64,000 nt of DNA from contig CANLDL010000001.1 in assembly GCA_947489425.1 (NCBI GenBank), forward strand, positions 372,001 to 436,000, given 5' to 3'. The position numbers and the translations under genes were made by a program. The notes below the pieces were generated by a model, which saw only the letters and a program-made list of their open reading frames with translations, had not been told where the DNA came from and made no database searches. Below are positions 47,182 through 55,900 of the stretch, piece after piece; positions within the stretch are counted from its first letter, which is position 1; each line of letters starts with the position of its first letter. Source of the DNA: an uncultured Pseudomonadales bacterium (GTDB taxonomy: Bacteria > Pseudomonadota > Gammaproteobacteria > Pseudomonadales > Cellvibrionaceae).

Positions 47182-48045
47182 TTAATCGATATTTATTAGT
47201 TCAAGATTACACTCTAAGCAAGCCAGTTTGAGATTGGGTTTGCCCCAAGCGTTGATACCACAACCACGACAGGTATATTTTGTTTTGCCTGAACGGAGAG
47301 GGGGCTTCGTCGACTGATACTCTGGTAGTTCGCCATAGAGCGCGTCTAAATGCTCAGCGGCATTGCCTACAGTAGCCTGAGTCTCATCGATAAACCCTTC
47401 TAGGGTATTATCGTCCGCTGTAATAGGTAGAGTCCGTTCATGTTTGTAGGCTTTAGGATAAAAATTACGTTGTAGTTCGACAGATTCTTCATTACTCGTA
47501 TAAGCTAAGATGGGTCTCTCAAGCCTAAACATAGGGAATGCATCTACCCATGGAAAATCAAAGCCTGTACCCGCCAGTTCTTGGCAAGCTTCATGAAATT
47601 CCCCTTCGAGTAGAATATAGTCCATCATATATTCTCCTGTTTCTGCGCCACCAGGCTGCCCAGTAGAGGAGGGAATTAGGCCAATGGAGCGCATTTTTTT
47701 CGCCCATTCCTTATTGTGGTAGCCTCTTCGGCTAGGGGTGCCATAACAAATCTGCCAGATATGGACCATCTCATGACAAATGGTCTGAAAGATCTCTATG
47801 AGTGGGTAGTGCATGAAGTATTCGGGATTAACGGCGATCTCATTGACTTTGTCACCTGACTTGTCTGTCCACCGGTCAAAGGCTGCATAGCCCATCACTT
47901 TTCGTTGTCGATGGAAGGTAATAATGCATTTGGGTAAGCTATCAGCAAACAGCTTCTTATTAAAAAAATTAAAGGCATAAATCAGAACATCATAAATTTG
48001 TCGCGTCGGTTCATCCATTTCCTGTATACTTATATTGTGTTTCAT
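47182..48045 (-). CDS. SprT-like zinc metalloprotease domain protein
   Basis: 287 residues. The N-terminal ~150 form an SprT-like domain: NKKLFADSLPKCIITFHRQRKVMGYA, then the zinc-binding HEMVHIWQICYGTPSRRGYHNKEW, in which HExxH and a later His are ligands. The C-terminus has a four-Cys zinc ribbon (YTCRGCGINAWGKPNLKLACLEC), as in SprT and Spartan proteins. Its eukaryotic relatives cut DNA-protein crosslinks; bacterial forms on mobile elements are little studied. It is 69 bp upstream of tnpA, same strand, and has a perfect palindrome in its promoter region. Confidence 0.88.
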   Translation of the reverse strand: MKHNISIQEMDEPTRQIYDVLIYAFNFFNKKLFADSLPKCIITFHRQRKVMGYAAFDRWTDKSGDKVNEIAVNPEYFMHYPLIEIFQTICHEMVHIWQICYGTPSRRGYHNKEWAKKMRSIGLIPSSTGQPGGAETGEYMMDYILLEGEFHEACQELAGTGFDFPWVDAFPMFRLERPILAYTSNEESVELQRNFYPKAYKHERTLPITADDNTLEGFIDETQATVGNAAEHLDALYGELPEYQSTKPPLRSGKTKYTCRGCGINAWGKPNLKLACLECNLELINID

Positions 48046-48072
48046 TAGCGCTACTCAGTACTAGAGATCTTA

Positions 48073-48098
48073 AAAATTGGATCGTACGATCCAATTTT
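48073..48098. promoter_or_regulatory. perfect 26-bp palindrome upstream of the SprT-like gene
   Basis: Thirteen bases on each side of the centre pair without mismatch, with core GGATCGTACGATCC flanked by AAAATT and AATTTT. It is 28 bp from the SprT-like start codon, where an operator for a dimeric repressor would be expected. Confidence 0.75.
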
Positions 48099-48483
48099 GA
48101 TTGAAATTTAATCAGATCATTCCTTCCTTCTTTTTAAAAGCATTGCTTATCCTTTAAAATCAATAGCCTGCAAATCTATTTTAAAGTAATTTATAGATTT
48201 ATATGAAAGGCTTAATATTAATAAGCTGTGAATAACTTCCCAATTTCTGTCAATACAAAATCCAATAACTTTTAGCTTTTCAATTCTACTCTCTATAACG
48301 ACTCATTTAAAGATAGAAAATGGGTTGATCTACAAGTCGGTAAAGTTACTGACTTGCTTTATGGTTATACCAATAATGGAGAGAGGAAAGGCAACATCCT
48401 TTAATAGGGAGTTTGAAAGTAAGCAGGGAAGAGGGCAGTGCCGGGTATAGTTTATAATTATAAAGAATCACCCCAATATACAA

Positions 48484-48512
48484 AAAAGCCAGATTATTTA
48501 AATCTGGCTTTT
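48484..48512 (-). terminator. terminator of the yegP gene
   Basis: AAAAGCCAGATT / AATCTGGCTTTT with loop ATTTA. Six T residues follow on the minus strand, about 40 bp after the yegP stop. Confidence 0.88.
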
Positions 48513-48550
48513 GAGGTGGTTAATAATATTTGGCTTATGCAGATGACCGG

Positions 48551-48877
48551 TTACTCATAGACAGGGGCATCAGGTGCATTTTTCTTGACGCTTTCTATTC
48601 CATTTTCTCGAGCTGATATCGATTCATATTGCTCAGATGTACCAATCACCTGATTATTGGCAGCTCTTAAATTAAACATTGATTTACCATTACTTGCTTC
48701 TTTGCGTTCGTATCGTTCATCTAATGGCGCATTGACTCTAACAGAGGCAATCCCATTTTCTGCACTTGATTTTTGCACATAAGCTTCACTGACTAAAATA
48801 ATTTGTCCATTGGCAGCTTTTAACCGAAAGCGAAATTGTCCACCATTATCTTTATATAATTCAAATTTCCCAGCCAT
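48551..48877 (-). CDS. yegP: YegP-family protein (DUF1508, two repeats)
   Basis: 108 residues made of two ~50-residue beta-rich repeats, each with FxLyKDxxGQFRFRLKAANGQIILVSEAY-type sequence: FELYKDNGGQFRFRLKAANG, and later MFNLRAANNQVIGTSEQYES, each ending in a NGIASV/NGIESV turn. This is the YegP (UPF0339/DUF1508) layout. Cytosolic, function unknown. AAAAGGAGA gives a strong ribosome-binding site, and its own terminator shows it is a single-gene unit within the mobile region. Confidence 0.93.
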   Translation of the reverse strand: MAGKFELYKDNGGQFRFRLKAANGQIILVSEAYVQKSSAENGIASVRVNAPLDERYERKEASNGKSMFNLRAANNQVIGTSEQYESISARENGIESVKKNAPDAPVYE

Positions 48878-48994
48878 ATAAATTCTCCTTTTATTAAATA
48901 GCCTAGATAGTGTATCTGTATCTGCAATAAATAGACAGATAGAGCAGTGTAGAGCGGTTTCAAAAAGTCTCTCCAGTGCTCATTAAACACAGTG

Positions 48995-49354
48995 CTACAA
49001 TAAGCTTGCTATTTCACCAATCATTTCTGGCTCAAGCGGCTTACATAAGTACTCTTTAACAAAATCGTATGTCTGGCATTTTTCTTTATCCTTAGTTTGA
49101 TCAGAGGAGGTAAGCATAACGACAATTGATGTTGGCTTATTACCTTTTGCGTACTCTTCTAAAAACTCATAACCATTGAGGCCAGGCATATTAATATCAA
49201 GGAATATTAAGTCAATCGATGCTTCCTGTGAATTAAGAAAATCCAACGCTTCTTGGCCATCATAGGCTGAAAATACGTCAATCGATGAATCGTAATCATT
49301 GATAGCATATTTTGCGATTTTTTCAGCGATAATAAATCGCAGTTTAGTACGCTT
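48995..49354 (-). pseudogene. response-regulator receiver domain lacking its N-terminus
   Basis: Readable receiver sequence from about 49354: KLRFIIAEKIAKYAINDYDSS, FSAYDGQEALDFL, then IDLIFLDINMPGLNGYEF with the phospho-acceptor Asp, VVMLTSSD and LCKPLEPE with the conserved Lys. The first strand with its acidic pair is missing. An in-frame stop precedes KRTKLRF, and the only later start would be a TTG in mid-domain. It appears truncated at the 5' end, so it should not be phosphorylated normally. Confidence 0.75.
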
Positions 49355-49491
49355 CTATCGATAACTTGGATTTTTCAAGTAATTATCTATTATTTGTCAA
49401 ACCATACGTAAACTACAAGGTAAGCTTTTTATAGATAATAACGCTTAGTTAAGTATAGAAAAATATGTAGAATCAAGTAATCTGCGCAAGT

Positions 49492-50289
49492 ATGAAAACA
49501 ATAAATTGGCATTACTCTCGTGAAAGAGAGGCAGAATACTACCTCCATCTTTTTGATATTGGCATCACAAATTCAATTTCTTTTTTTGCTAAGCATAGGT
49601 ATGGTAAAACAGCCTTTTTGTGCAACGATATAGCACCATTAGCCAGAAAAAAAGGATACGATATTATCTATTGCCAAATAGAGGAAGACAGTAGCAACCC
49701 TGCAAAAGCACTGGTCACAATTATAGAAGAAGCAATTACACGACAATCGTTACTTGGCAAACTATCGGCTTTCCTTATTATGAGAAAAGCAGATCTCTCT
49801 GCTTCTAGTGCTGCTGGAGATGCCATTGATAAACTGTCTAATCAGCTGCATAAACTATCGATGCGCAAGCGTAGAACGCTATTTCTCTTTGATGAAATCA
49901 CTTACTTATCGAATCATTTTGAATCTAGTCTAACAGCGACTCTTCGCACAGCACTGGATCAACATGCAAATATGCTATGTGCTATCTACGCCAGTGCATC
50001 ACATACGAATCTAGCTCAGCTTTTTCACGATATAAAATCACCGCTCTATCATTCCACCCAACAATATAATCTACCAGATATGGATACTGATTTTTTACGG
50101 TTTATGTGTGCGAAATACAGACGAGTCACGGGAGGTACAATTCTTATCGCCGATGCAGAACAAGTGCTGAAGCAAATAGGGCTGTCACCCGACCACTTTA
50201 TGCGTATTATTGATAAGATGATCAGCGATAAGCATCTCACTATTGTGGATGCTTGCCATCAGTATTTAGCTACTGATACCAGTCAATAG
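49492..50289 (+). CDS. small P-loop ATPase of unknown function
   Basis: 265 residues. KHRYGKTAFLCNDIAPLARKKG is a Walker A with Ala in place of the first Gly, and RTLFLFDEITYLSNHF is a Walker B with DE. The C-terminal ~100 residues look like a winged helix (FMRIIDKMISDKHLTIVDACHQYL). The plan recalls archaeal-type or ORC-like AAA ATPases that grip DNA or toxins, but I do not recognise the exact family. It is on the opposite strand to its neighbours and followed by a phosphoesterase stump. Confidence 0.7.
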   Translation: MKTINWHYSREREAEYYLHLFDIGITNSISFFAKHRYGKTAFLCNDIAPLARKKGYDIIYCQIEEDSSNPAKALVTIIEEAITRQSLLGKLSAFLIMRKADLSASSAAGDAIDKLSNQLHKLSMRKRRTLFLFDEITYLSNHFESSLTATLRTALDQHANMLCAIYASASHTNLAQLFHDIKSPLYHSTQQYNLPDMDTDFLRFMCAKYRRVTGGTILIADAEQVLKQIGLSPDHFMRIIDKMISDKHLTIVDACHQYLATDTSQ

Positions 50290-50312
50290 CTGTTATCAGA
50301 ACCGATAATATC

Positions 50313-50474
50313 ATGAACGTGCGTATTCTAAGTGACCTACATCTTGAGTTTGGTGAATCTTTATTAACGGATAATGATTATGGACAGATATTAAGCTTTA
50401 GCATTGATTCTATCCAAGCAGGGATGGTCTATTTGGAGAATATTTCGGGCTATAACTATAGTAAGAAACGGTAA
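50313..50474 (+). pseudogene. N-terminal stump of a calcineurin-like metallophosphoesterase
   Basis: A 53-codon frame opening MNVRILSDLHLEFGES, the first metal-binding motif (DxH) of calcineurin-like phosphoesterases. After about 25 residues the likeness stops, and the frame ends before the GDxxD and GNHE motifs. Insertion of the recombinase module downstream may have removed the rest. Confidence 0.65.
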
Positions 50475-50534
50475 AACCCATTGAGTAATATAGGAAACTC
50501 TCATCACGAATTGGAAAAGAGTCCGCCCTAGTCA

Positions 50535-51785
50535 TTATTCAACCTTTCGGCTCTTACCCGAAGCCGCTCTCTTTTTGTTTTCGCTCTGTACATACACCGT
50601 ATCGGTTGTTGCCATACTGGCATGGCCAAGATCTTCAGATAAGTCTTTTAAGGCACGGCCTCGTTCAATCTCCATACTTGCCCCGGTATGCCGTAACCAA
50701 TGTGTTGAAGCCTCAAGTAATTTACGAGCAGCTTCTTCACCTTTCTCGCCCACCATTTTTTCATGGGCTTTATCAAAAACCTCTTGAACAAGGCGTGTTA
50801 AATGGCGTGTCGTCATGCCGCCTTGACCTCTGATTTTCTCTACTAAAGGGATATTTTCATAAGAAGAGGGTAGATCAGGTAGTGTCCTGTAGCGTCGATA
50901 ACGCTTTAAATAATTAAGATATTGCGTGGGTACACTCACATCGCGTAGTTTACGCCCCTTTCCGTATATTTTTAGCCACCAGTTTTTATCGTCATCCTGC
51001 CAGAAATGCCGCATTTCAGGTGACCAATCTCTACGTTCAGACAGCTCTGAAATACGTAAGAATAGTGTTTTAAGGGTTGCAATAACAAATAATGTCCGTT
51101 CATAGGTATGATCTTTGTCGGTCAACCCTAACGCTATGTCTAATACGTACTGCCATTGGTCTTCGGTCAGCCGTCGTATCTCTTTGACTTGGGCATCGTT
51201 AATAAAATACCGGCAGTCTGTTTTAGCGATTTGGGCGGGATTGCCATAACAAATTTCTTCGTTCATTAGGTACTTATAAAAAGCAATAATCCCCGTAAAC
51301 ATGGACTTAAGCGTTTCTTGTGACGGTCGGTATTTCTTTTTATCAGGTTTTTGGTCGGATTGAATCTGGCTTTTAGGTAATTTTAAGCGGAATGGTTGCC
51401 ACTTAGGATTCACGCTGTATTGATTATCATTGGGTAAAAAACGATCATAAGCTGCGAGCCCAATCCAAGCTACCGGTGGTTTCCAACAAAAGTCCGCATA
51501 CTCAAGAATCCCTTGCTTGCGTAAGCCGTCCATAGGTTGCTGTTTAACTAAAAATATCCATGTAAGAAAGCGTTCGGTTTCATTCCTAAAGCGCGTGAAT
51601 GTGTGCTCAGATTTATTGCGTCCTACATATTGAAGAAATTCCAATCCCCAATTCCAATGATCGAGGCGCCATGTTTGCTCAGGGTTTTCATGTAGAAAGG
51701 CATCTAGCTCGGGATAATCCGCGAGATTGATGCCTTTGAGTTCATCATAGGTTGGATATAATGGTATGGGTTTAGGCAGCTTCAT
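50535..51785 (-). CDS. tyrosine recombinase/integrase, copy 2
   Basis: 416 residues, collinear with copy 1 over the whole length and nearly identical in the catalytic half. The full catalytic set is kept: Arg in RISELSERRDW, Lys in YGKGRKLRDV, HWLRHTGAS, LGHAS and Tyr in TTDTVYVQS. They differ mainly in the first 100 residues and in the linker near 115-150 (here FLPNDNQYSVNPKWQ). So they are paralogues by divergence rather than a recent duplication. The start ATG at 51785 gives MKLPKPIPLYP. Confidence 0.94.
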   Translation of the reverse strand: MKLPKPIPLYPTYDELKGINLADYPELDAFLHENPEQTWRLDHWNWGLEFLQYVGRNKSEHTFTRFRNETERFLTWIFLVKQQPMDGLRKQGILEYADFCWKPPVAWIGLAAYDRFLPNDNQYSVNPKWQPFRLKLPKSQIQSDQKPDKKKYRPSQETLKSMFTGIIAFYKYLMNEEICYGNPAQIAKTDCRYFINDAQVKEIRRLTEDQWQYVLDIALGLTDKDHTYERTLFVIATLKTLFLRISELSERRDWSPEMRHFWQDDDKNWWLKIYGKGRKLRDVSVPTQYLNYLKRYRRYRTLPDLPSSYENIPLVEKIRGQGGMTTRHLTRLVQEVFDKAHEKMVGEKGEEAARKLLEASTHWLRHTGASMEIERGRALKDLSEDLGHASMATTDTVYVQSENKKRAASGKSRKVE

Positions 51786-51835
51786 AGCGTTTTTCTTATT
51801 ATTGGTAATTATTCCCGATTATATCTAGAATATTA

Positions 51836-51872
51836 CTTATAGTCTACTACGTGACGGTATTAGACATAATAA
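51836..51872. promoter_or_regulatory. core-site-like inverted repeat upstream of recombinase copy 2
   Basis: GTCTACTAC-GTGACG-GTATTAGAC, the same arms and orientation as at 43350-43386 and the same distance (about 50 bp) from the start codon. The right arm extended (GTATTAGACATA) is also found inside both recombinase genes. Confidence 0.55.
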
Positions 51873-51904
51873 GGCTTCATATACCAGCTTCTCATCTCAG
51901 GTAC

Positions 51905-52180
51905 CTATTCCTTGTAGACTAAGCGTATAAATAAATCATCTCCAGGATAAATGCTACGAGCCTTTCCGCTTGGGACAAGGTTTTCCGTTTCGTATAGCTG
52001 CTTTATGGCATCAGCTACGAGTGGTTTACAATCTTCTATAGGAGTCAGTTCGAAATTTCCCATACCAGCACTAATACCGACATGTAGAGTGTTATTGTCT
52101 TGTTTGAGTAAAGGACAAAGCCGCCCTGGACGAGGTGTGTTGTCAGCTAAATCTACAATTACATCATTTATTGAATTCAT
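51905..52180 (-). CDS. hypothetical small protein
   Basis: 91 residues, probably cytosolic, with no signal peptide or membrane helix. It contains TPRPGRLCPLLKQDNNTLHVGISAGMGNFELTP and a C-terminal strand DDLFIRLVYKE. I recognise no family. The start ATG at 52180 has GGGGAATA upstream. It stands alone between the recombinase site and the metal-resistance block. Confidence 0.6.
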   Translation of the reverse strand: MNSINDVIVDLADNTPRPGRLCPLLKQDNNTLHVGISAGMGNFELTPIEDCKPLVADAIKQLYETENLVPSGKARSIYPGDDLFIRLVYKE

Positions 52181-52369
52181 CTACGGTATTCCCCTAGATA
52201 TAAAAAGAAGTTCTATTCGATACGGGCAGCTGCTGATGCTTTATTCTTTGTAACATCCGAAGAGTTCGCAAACCTTACCAATTTGGGAAGTAAAAGTGAA
52301 ATATCATCCCTACTCTTCTGATATTTAGTTAATTTTTCCAGTGAAGACAAAAGATTGAATGAGCAATTA

Positions 52370-52861
52370 CTACAGATACACAATTCCATCCGCCGAGACG
52401 AGTGCATAAGGCGTGCTGCGACCATCTTTATTAATCTTGAGTACTTCATAAGGCTGATAGCGACCAGAAACATCCATTCCAGGGCTACCCATTGGCATTC
52501 CTGGAACAGCTAATCCAGCCACATCGTCAGGGCTTTCTTCCAAGAAGTGTCGAATGACATCTGCTGGAATATGACCTTCAAAATAATAGCCACTTTTTAC
52601 CCCAGTATGGCAAGCTTGATGAGGAGGTGAGATACCCAAGGTCTTTTTAAGGTTGTCTAAATTTTCTGGATGTTTGATCCTGACAGAAAAATCGGCGGAT
52701 TTTAGGTGGTTAACCCACGCTTCACAGCAGCCGCACGTTGGGCTTTTATAGACCGTGATGGGTCTTAAAGACTCTAAACTGCTATTTCTGCCGTCGCCAT
52801 AGGTGCTTGAACTCATAAAAAGCCAAACCAAGCATAAACCTAAAATTTTTAGTGTGTTCAT
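52370..52861 (-). CDS. DUF411 periplasmic metal-binding protein
   Basis: About 163 residues with a signal peptide (LGLCLVWLFMSSSTYG). The mature protein starts with the DUF411 motif ITVYKSPTCGCCEAWVNHLK, whose CGCC pair can bind metal, followed by HTGVKSGYYFEGHIPADVI and GLAVPGMPMGSPGM with clustered Met. Such proteins accompany copper or other heavy-metal export systems. The ATG at 52861 has TGGAG before it; the frame extends five codons further. A terminator separates it from the RND operon, so it has its own promoter. Confidence 0.88.
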   Translation of the reverse strand: MNTLKILGLCLVWLFMSSSTYGDGRNSSLESLRPITVYKSPTCGCCEAWVNHLKSADFSVRIKHPENLDNLKKTLGISPPHQACHTGVKSGYYFEGHIPADVIRHFLEESPDDVAGLAVPGMPMGSPGMDVSGRYQPYEVLKINKDGRSTPYALVSADGIVYL

Positions 52862-52953
52862 AACGACTCCATACAAAAAAATTATCAGTCGCTATAAGAG
52901 GTAAGTCACTTTTAATAATTCAATAAAGGTCTTACCCAACAATAGCGCTCTTT

Positions 52954-52991
52954 AAAAAAGCCTGAGACTGTCTATCATAACAGTCGCAGGC
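52954..52991 (-). terminator. terminator of the RND efflux operon
   Basis: GCCTG-A-GACTGT pairs with ACAGTC-G-CAGGC, one mismatch in the stem, followed on the minus strand by TTTTTT. It lies 7 bp after the RND pump stop codon. Confidence 0.88.
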
Positions 52992-52997
52992 AAGAAT

Positions 52998-55900
52998 TTA
53001 TGTGATGTCCTCTAACTTCCCTTTTGAGAACCAGGCAAATAAAACCGGTAATACAAACAGCGTTAAAAATGTGGCCGTGATTAATCCACCCACGATCACA
53101 CTGGCCAATGGCTTTTGTATTTCTGCGCCAACGCCTTGTGAAAGTAGCATGGGAATCAGCCCCAGAGCTGATGTGATGGCTGTCATCAATACGGGTCTTA
53201 GTCTGGAAGTAGCGCCATCAAATACAGCATCTGCCACTGCTAATCCATCCGTAATCCGTTGATTAATACTCTCCACCATCACAACGCCATTCAGAACGGC
53301 TACTCCAAATAGAGTGATAAAACCGACCGAGCTTGGTACTGATAGATACTGCCCGGAAATCCACAGAGAAAAGACACCGCCAATAACCGCCAATGGCACA
53401 TTGACCAAGATCAGCATCGCTTGACCGACTGAGCCAAAAGCAAAGTAAAGCAGCAAAGCAATTAATCCCAGCGACACCGGAACGACCAATGACAAACGCT
53501 TTTGTGCTCGCTGTTGGTTTTCGAATTGCCCTCCAATATCAACGGAGTAGCCCGTCGGCAGGTCAACTTTATCAGCAATCGCTTGGCGGATATCTACTAC
53601 CACACTTCCCATGTCGCGCCCTTGAACATTGGCCTGTATGACCACTCGACGCTGCACATCATCACGACGAACCTGAGGTGGGCCTGATTCAATAGTCACT
53701 TCAGCGACATCACCCAGGCGTACCCAAGCACCTGACGGAGCCTGTAATCGTAAGTCGGCAATACTAGCGCGGTCTTGGCGAAAGCGTTCAGCGAACCGCA
53801 CATAAATATCGTAACGCTCATTACCATTAATGACTTGGCCTGCACTGACACCACCGAGCCCTTCGCTGACTAACTCCATCACATCGCTTACGGCGAGACC
53901 GTATCGAGACAAAATACGACGATTTGGCTTCACCACTAATTGTGACTCACCCACAATTTGCTCCATCGCCACATCACGCGCTCCTTCAATCTCCTTAACC
54001 ACCGCTTCAATGGCCTGCCCTCTTTCGGCCAGTACCGCTAAATCAGGACCAAACAACTTAATGGCAAGCTGCGCTTTAACACCCGATAACAATTCGTCTA
54101 CTCGAGTTGCAATAGGTTGTGAGAAATTGAATAGCAAGCCTGGATACTGCTCCAGCTTTAGCTCCATTAGTGATTGCAGTTCATAGCGATTACTGGCGCT
54201 GGTCCATTCTGGCACCGGTTTAAGACCGATATAAATCTCAATATTATTGACCGGTTCAGGGTCACCACCAATTTCAGCTCGACCAATACGCGACAGCGCG
54301 TAGGTCACCTCAGGGAATTCCATCAGCATGGCTTCCAGTTTAGGCGCAACGTCCAATGCAGTGTTTAAGCTAGAAGACGGTGCCAGCGTTACTCTCAAGT
54401 TGATGGTACCTTCTTCCAATTCCGGTACGAACTCAGTGCCTAAACGTGGTAAAACCAGTGCAGCAGAGACCACCATCAGTGCAGCAATACCGACCACCAC
54501 TATGCTATGACCCATTGCCCAGGATAAACCCTTGCGATAGAGCAGATCGAGAGGCTTTAATACAAAACTTTCGCGTTGACGGATGCCTCTTCGAAAAAGA
54601 TACGTCGCTAAGGCAGGCACAATGATCAAGGCCACAAACACTGCCGAAAGCATGGCGAGCATAATACTGACAGCCATGGGCTGAAATAGCTTGGCTTCGA
54701 CACCTTCAAAACTAAATAGCGGCATAAATACCACCAGAATAATCGCGGTTGCGAAAAAGATGGGGCGTGCGACTTCCTTGCCCGCTTCTTGCAAGCGCAA
54801 AGCAATACCGTGGTTATCATGTGCCGCGTCCACAGGATCTTTATCATCACTGCCAACACGTGCTGCTCGCTGTGCATCATGTTCAGCATCTGGGTGAGTC
54901 AGGTGTTTAAACATGTTCTCTACCATCACAACAGAGCCATCCACTAGCATCCCAATAGCGACGGCGATTCCGCCTAGAGACATTAGATTGGCTGATAAAC
55001 CAAACCACGACATCACCATTAAAGCAATACCAATCGAAATCGGAATCGAGATCAATACCAGAAACGTGGCGCGCAGGTTCATCAAAAATAAAGCAAGAAT
55101 TACCACAATAAACACAAACGCAAGCAGCAAGGCATTAACGACGGTTTGTACCGCTTGCGTAATCAGGTCTGCTTGATTGTAAAAAGCCTCAAAGCGAACA
55201 CCTTCAGGTAAGGCCTGATTGATACGTTCAACGCGGCTGTCTACGGCATCAATGGTGGCTTTGGTGTTAGCGCCCATACGCTTGAGCACAATGCCGGAAA
55301 CAACTTCGCCGAGGTTTTCTGCTGTACCGTCACTGGTTTTGCGTGTCATGGTCACTGCACCTTGACGAATTTCGCTCCCTAATGCCACCTCCGCTACGTC
55401 AGACACGGTGACAGTTGTTCCATCAATGGTTTTTAGAGGAACCTGACCAATTTCTTCCAACCCCTTTTTGCCATGATCCAACCAGCCAGTACCCCGAATC
55501 ACAAGTTGCTCTTGTCCTCGATCCATATACCAACCACCTACATTGGTGTTGTTGCCCTCAAGAGCCGCTATTACATCGTCTTGAGACAGCCCATAAGCTA
55601 TGAGCCGGGACGGATTTAGGTTGACCTGATATTGGCGAACGTCACCGCCAAAGGAGAGTACATCGGTCACACCCTCCGCAGGGATCAGTAATAATTTAAC
55701 AACCCAGTCGTTAAGACTGCGTAGAGCCATAGCATCAAACCCGGCCCCGGGTTCGGCAACTAGCAGGTATTGATAGACTTGACCCAACCCGGAGGTATTT
55801 GGCCCTATTGCTGGTGTGCCAACGCCTTCGGGAATGAGCTCTTTAGCCCCTTGAAGTCGTTCAAATACCAGTTGTCGAGCAAAGTAGATATCTGTGCCTT

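Larger units (their letters stand above)
48046..48550. other. 505-bp intergenic region with palindrome, coding remnant and terminator
   Basis: It holds the 26-bp palindrome (48073-48098), a terminator (48484-48512) and a stop-free plus-strand stretch 48276-48404 whose translation (KWVDLQVGKVTDLLYG and on) looks protein-like but has no start codon. That stretch may be the tail of a lost gene. Confidence 0.5.

Noticed and set aside
43818..48550. Tn3-type terminal inverted repeats around the transposase
   Set aside because: No GGGG-ended 38-bp pair could be found by eye on either side; a computed self-alignment would settle it.
52213..52473. 86-residue open frame on the minus strand
   Set aside because: It overlaps the 3' end of the DUF411 gene in another frame and has low-complexity composition and no family signs.
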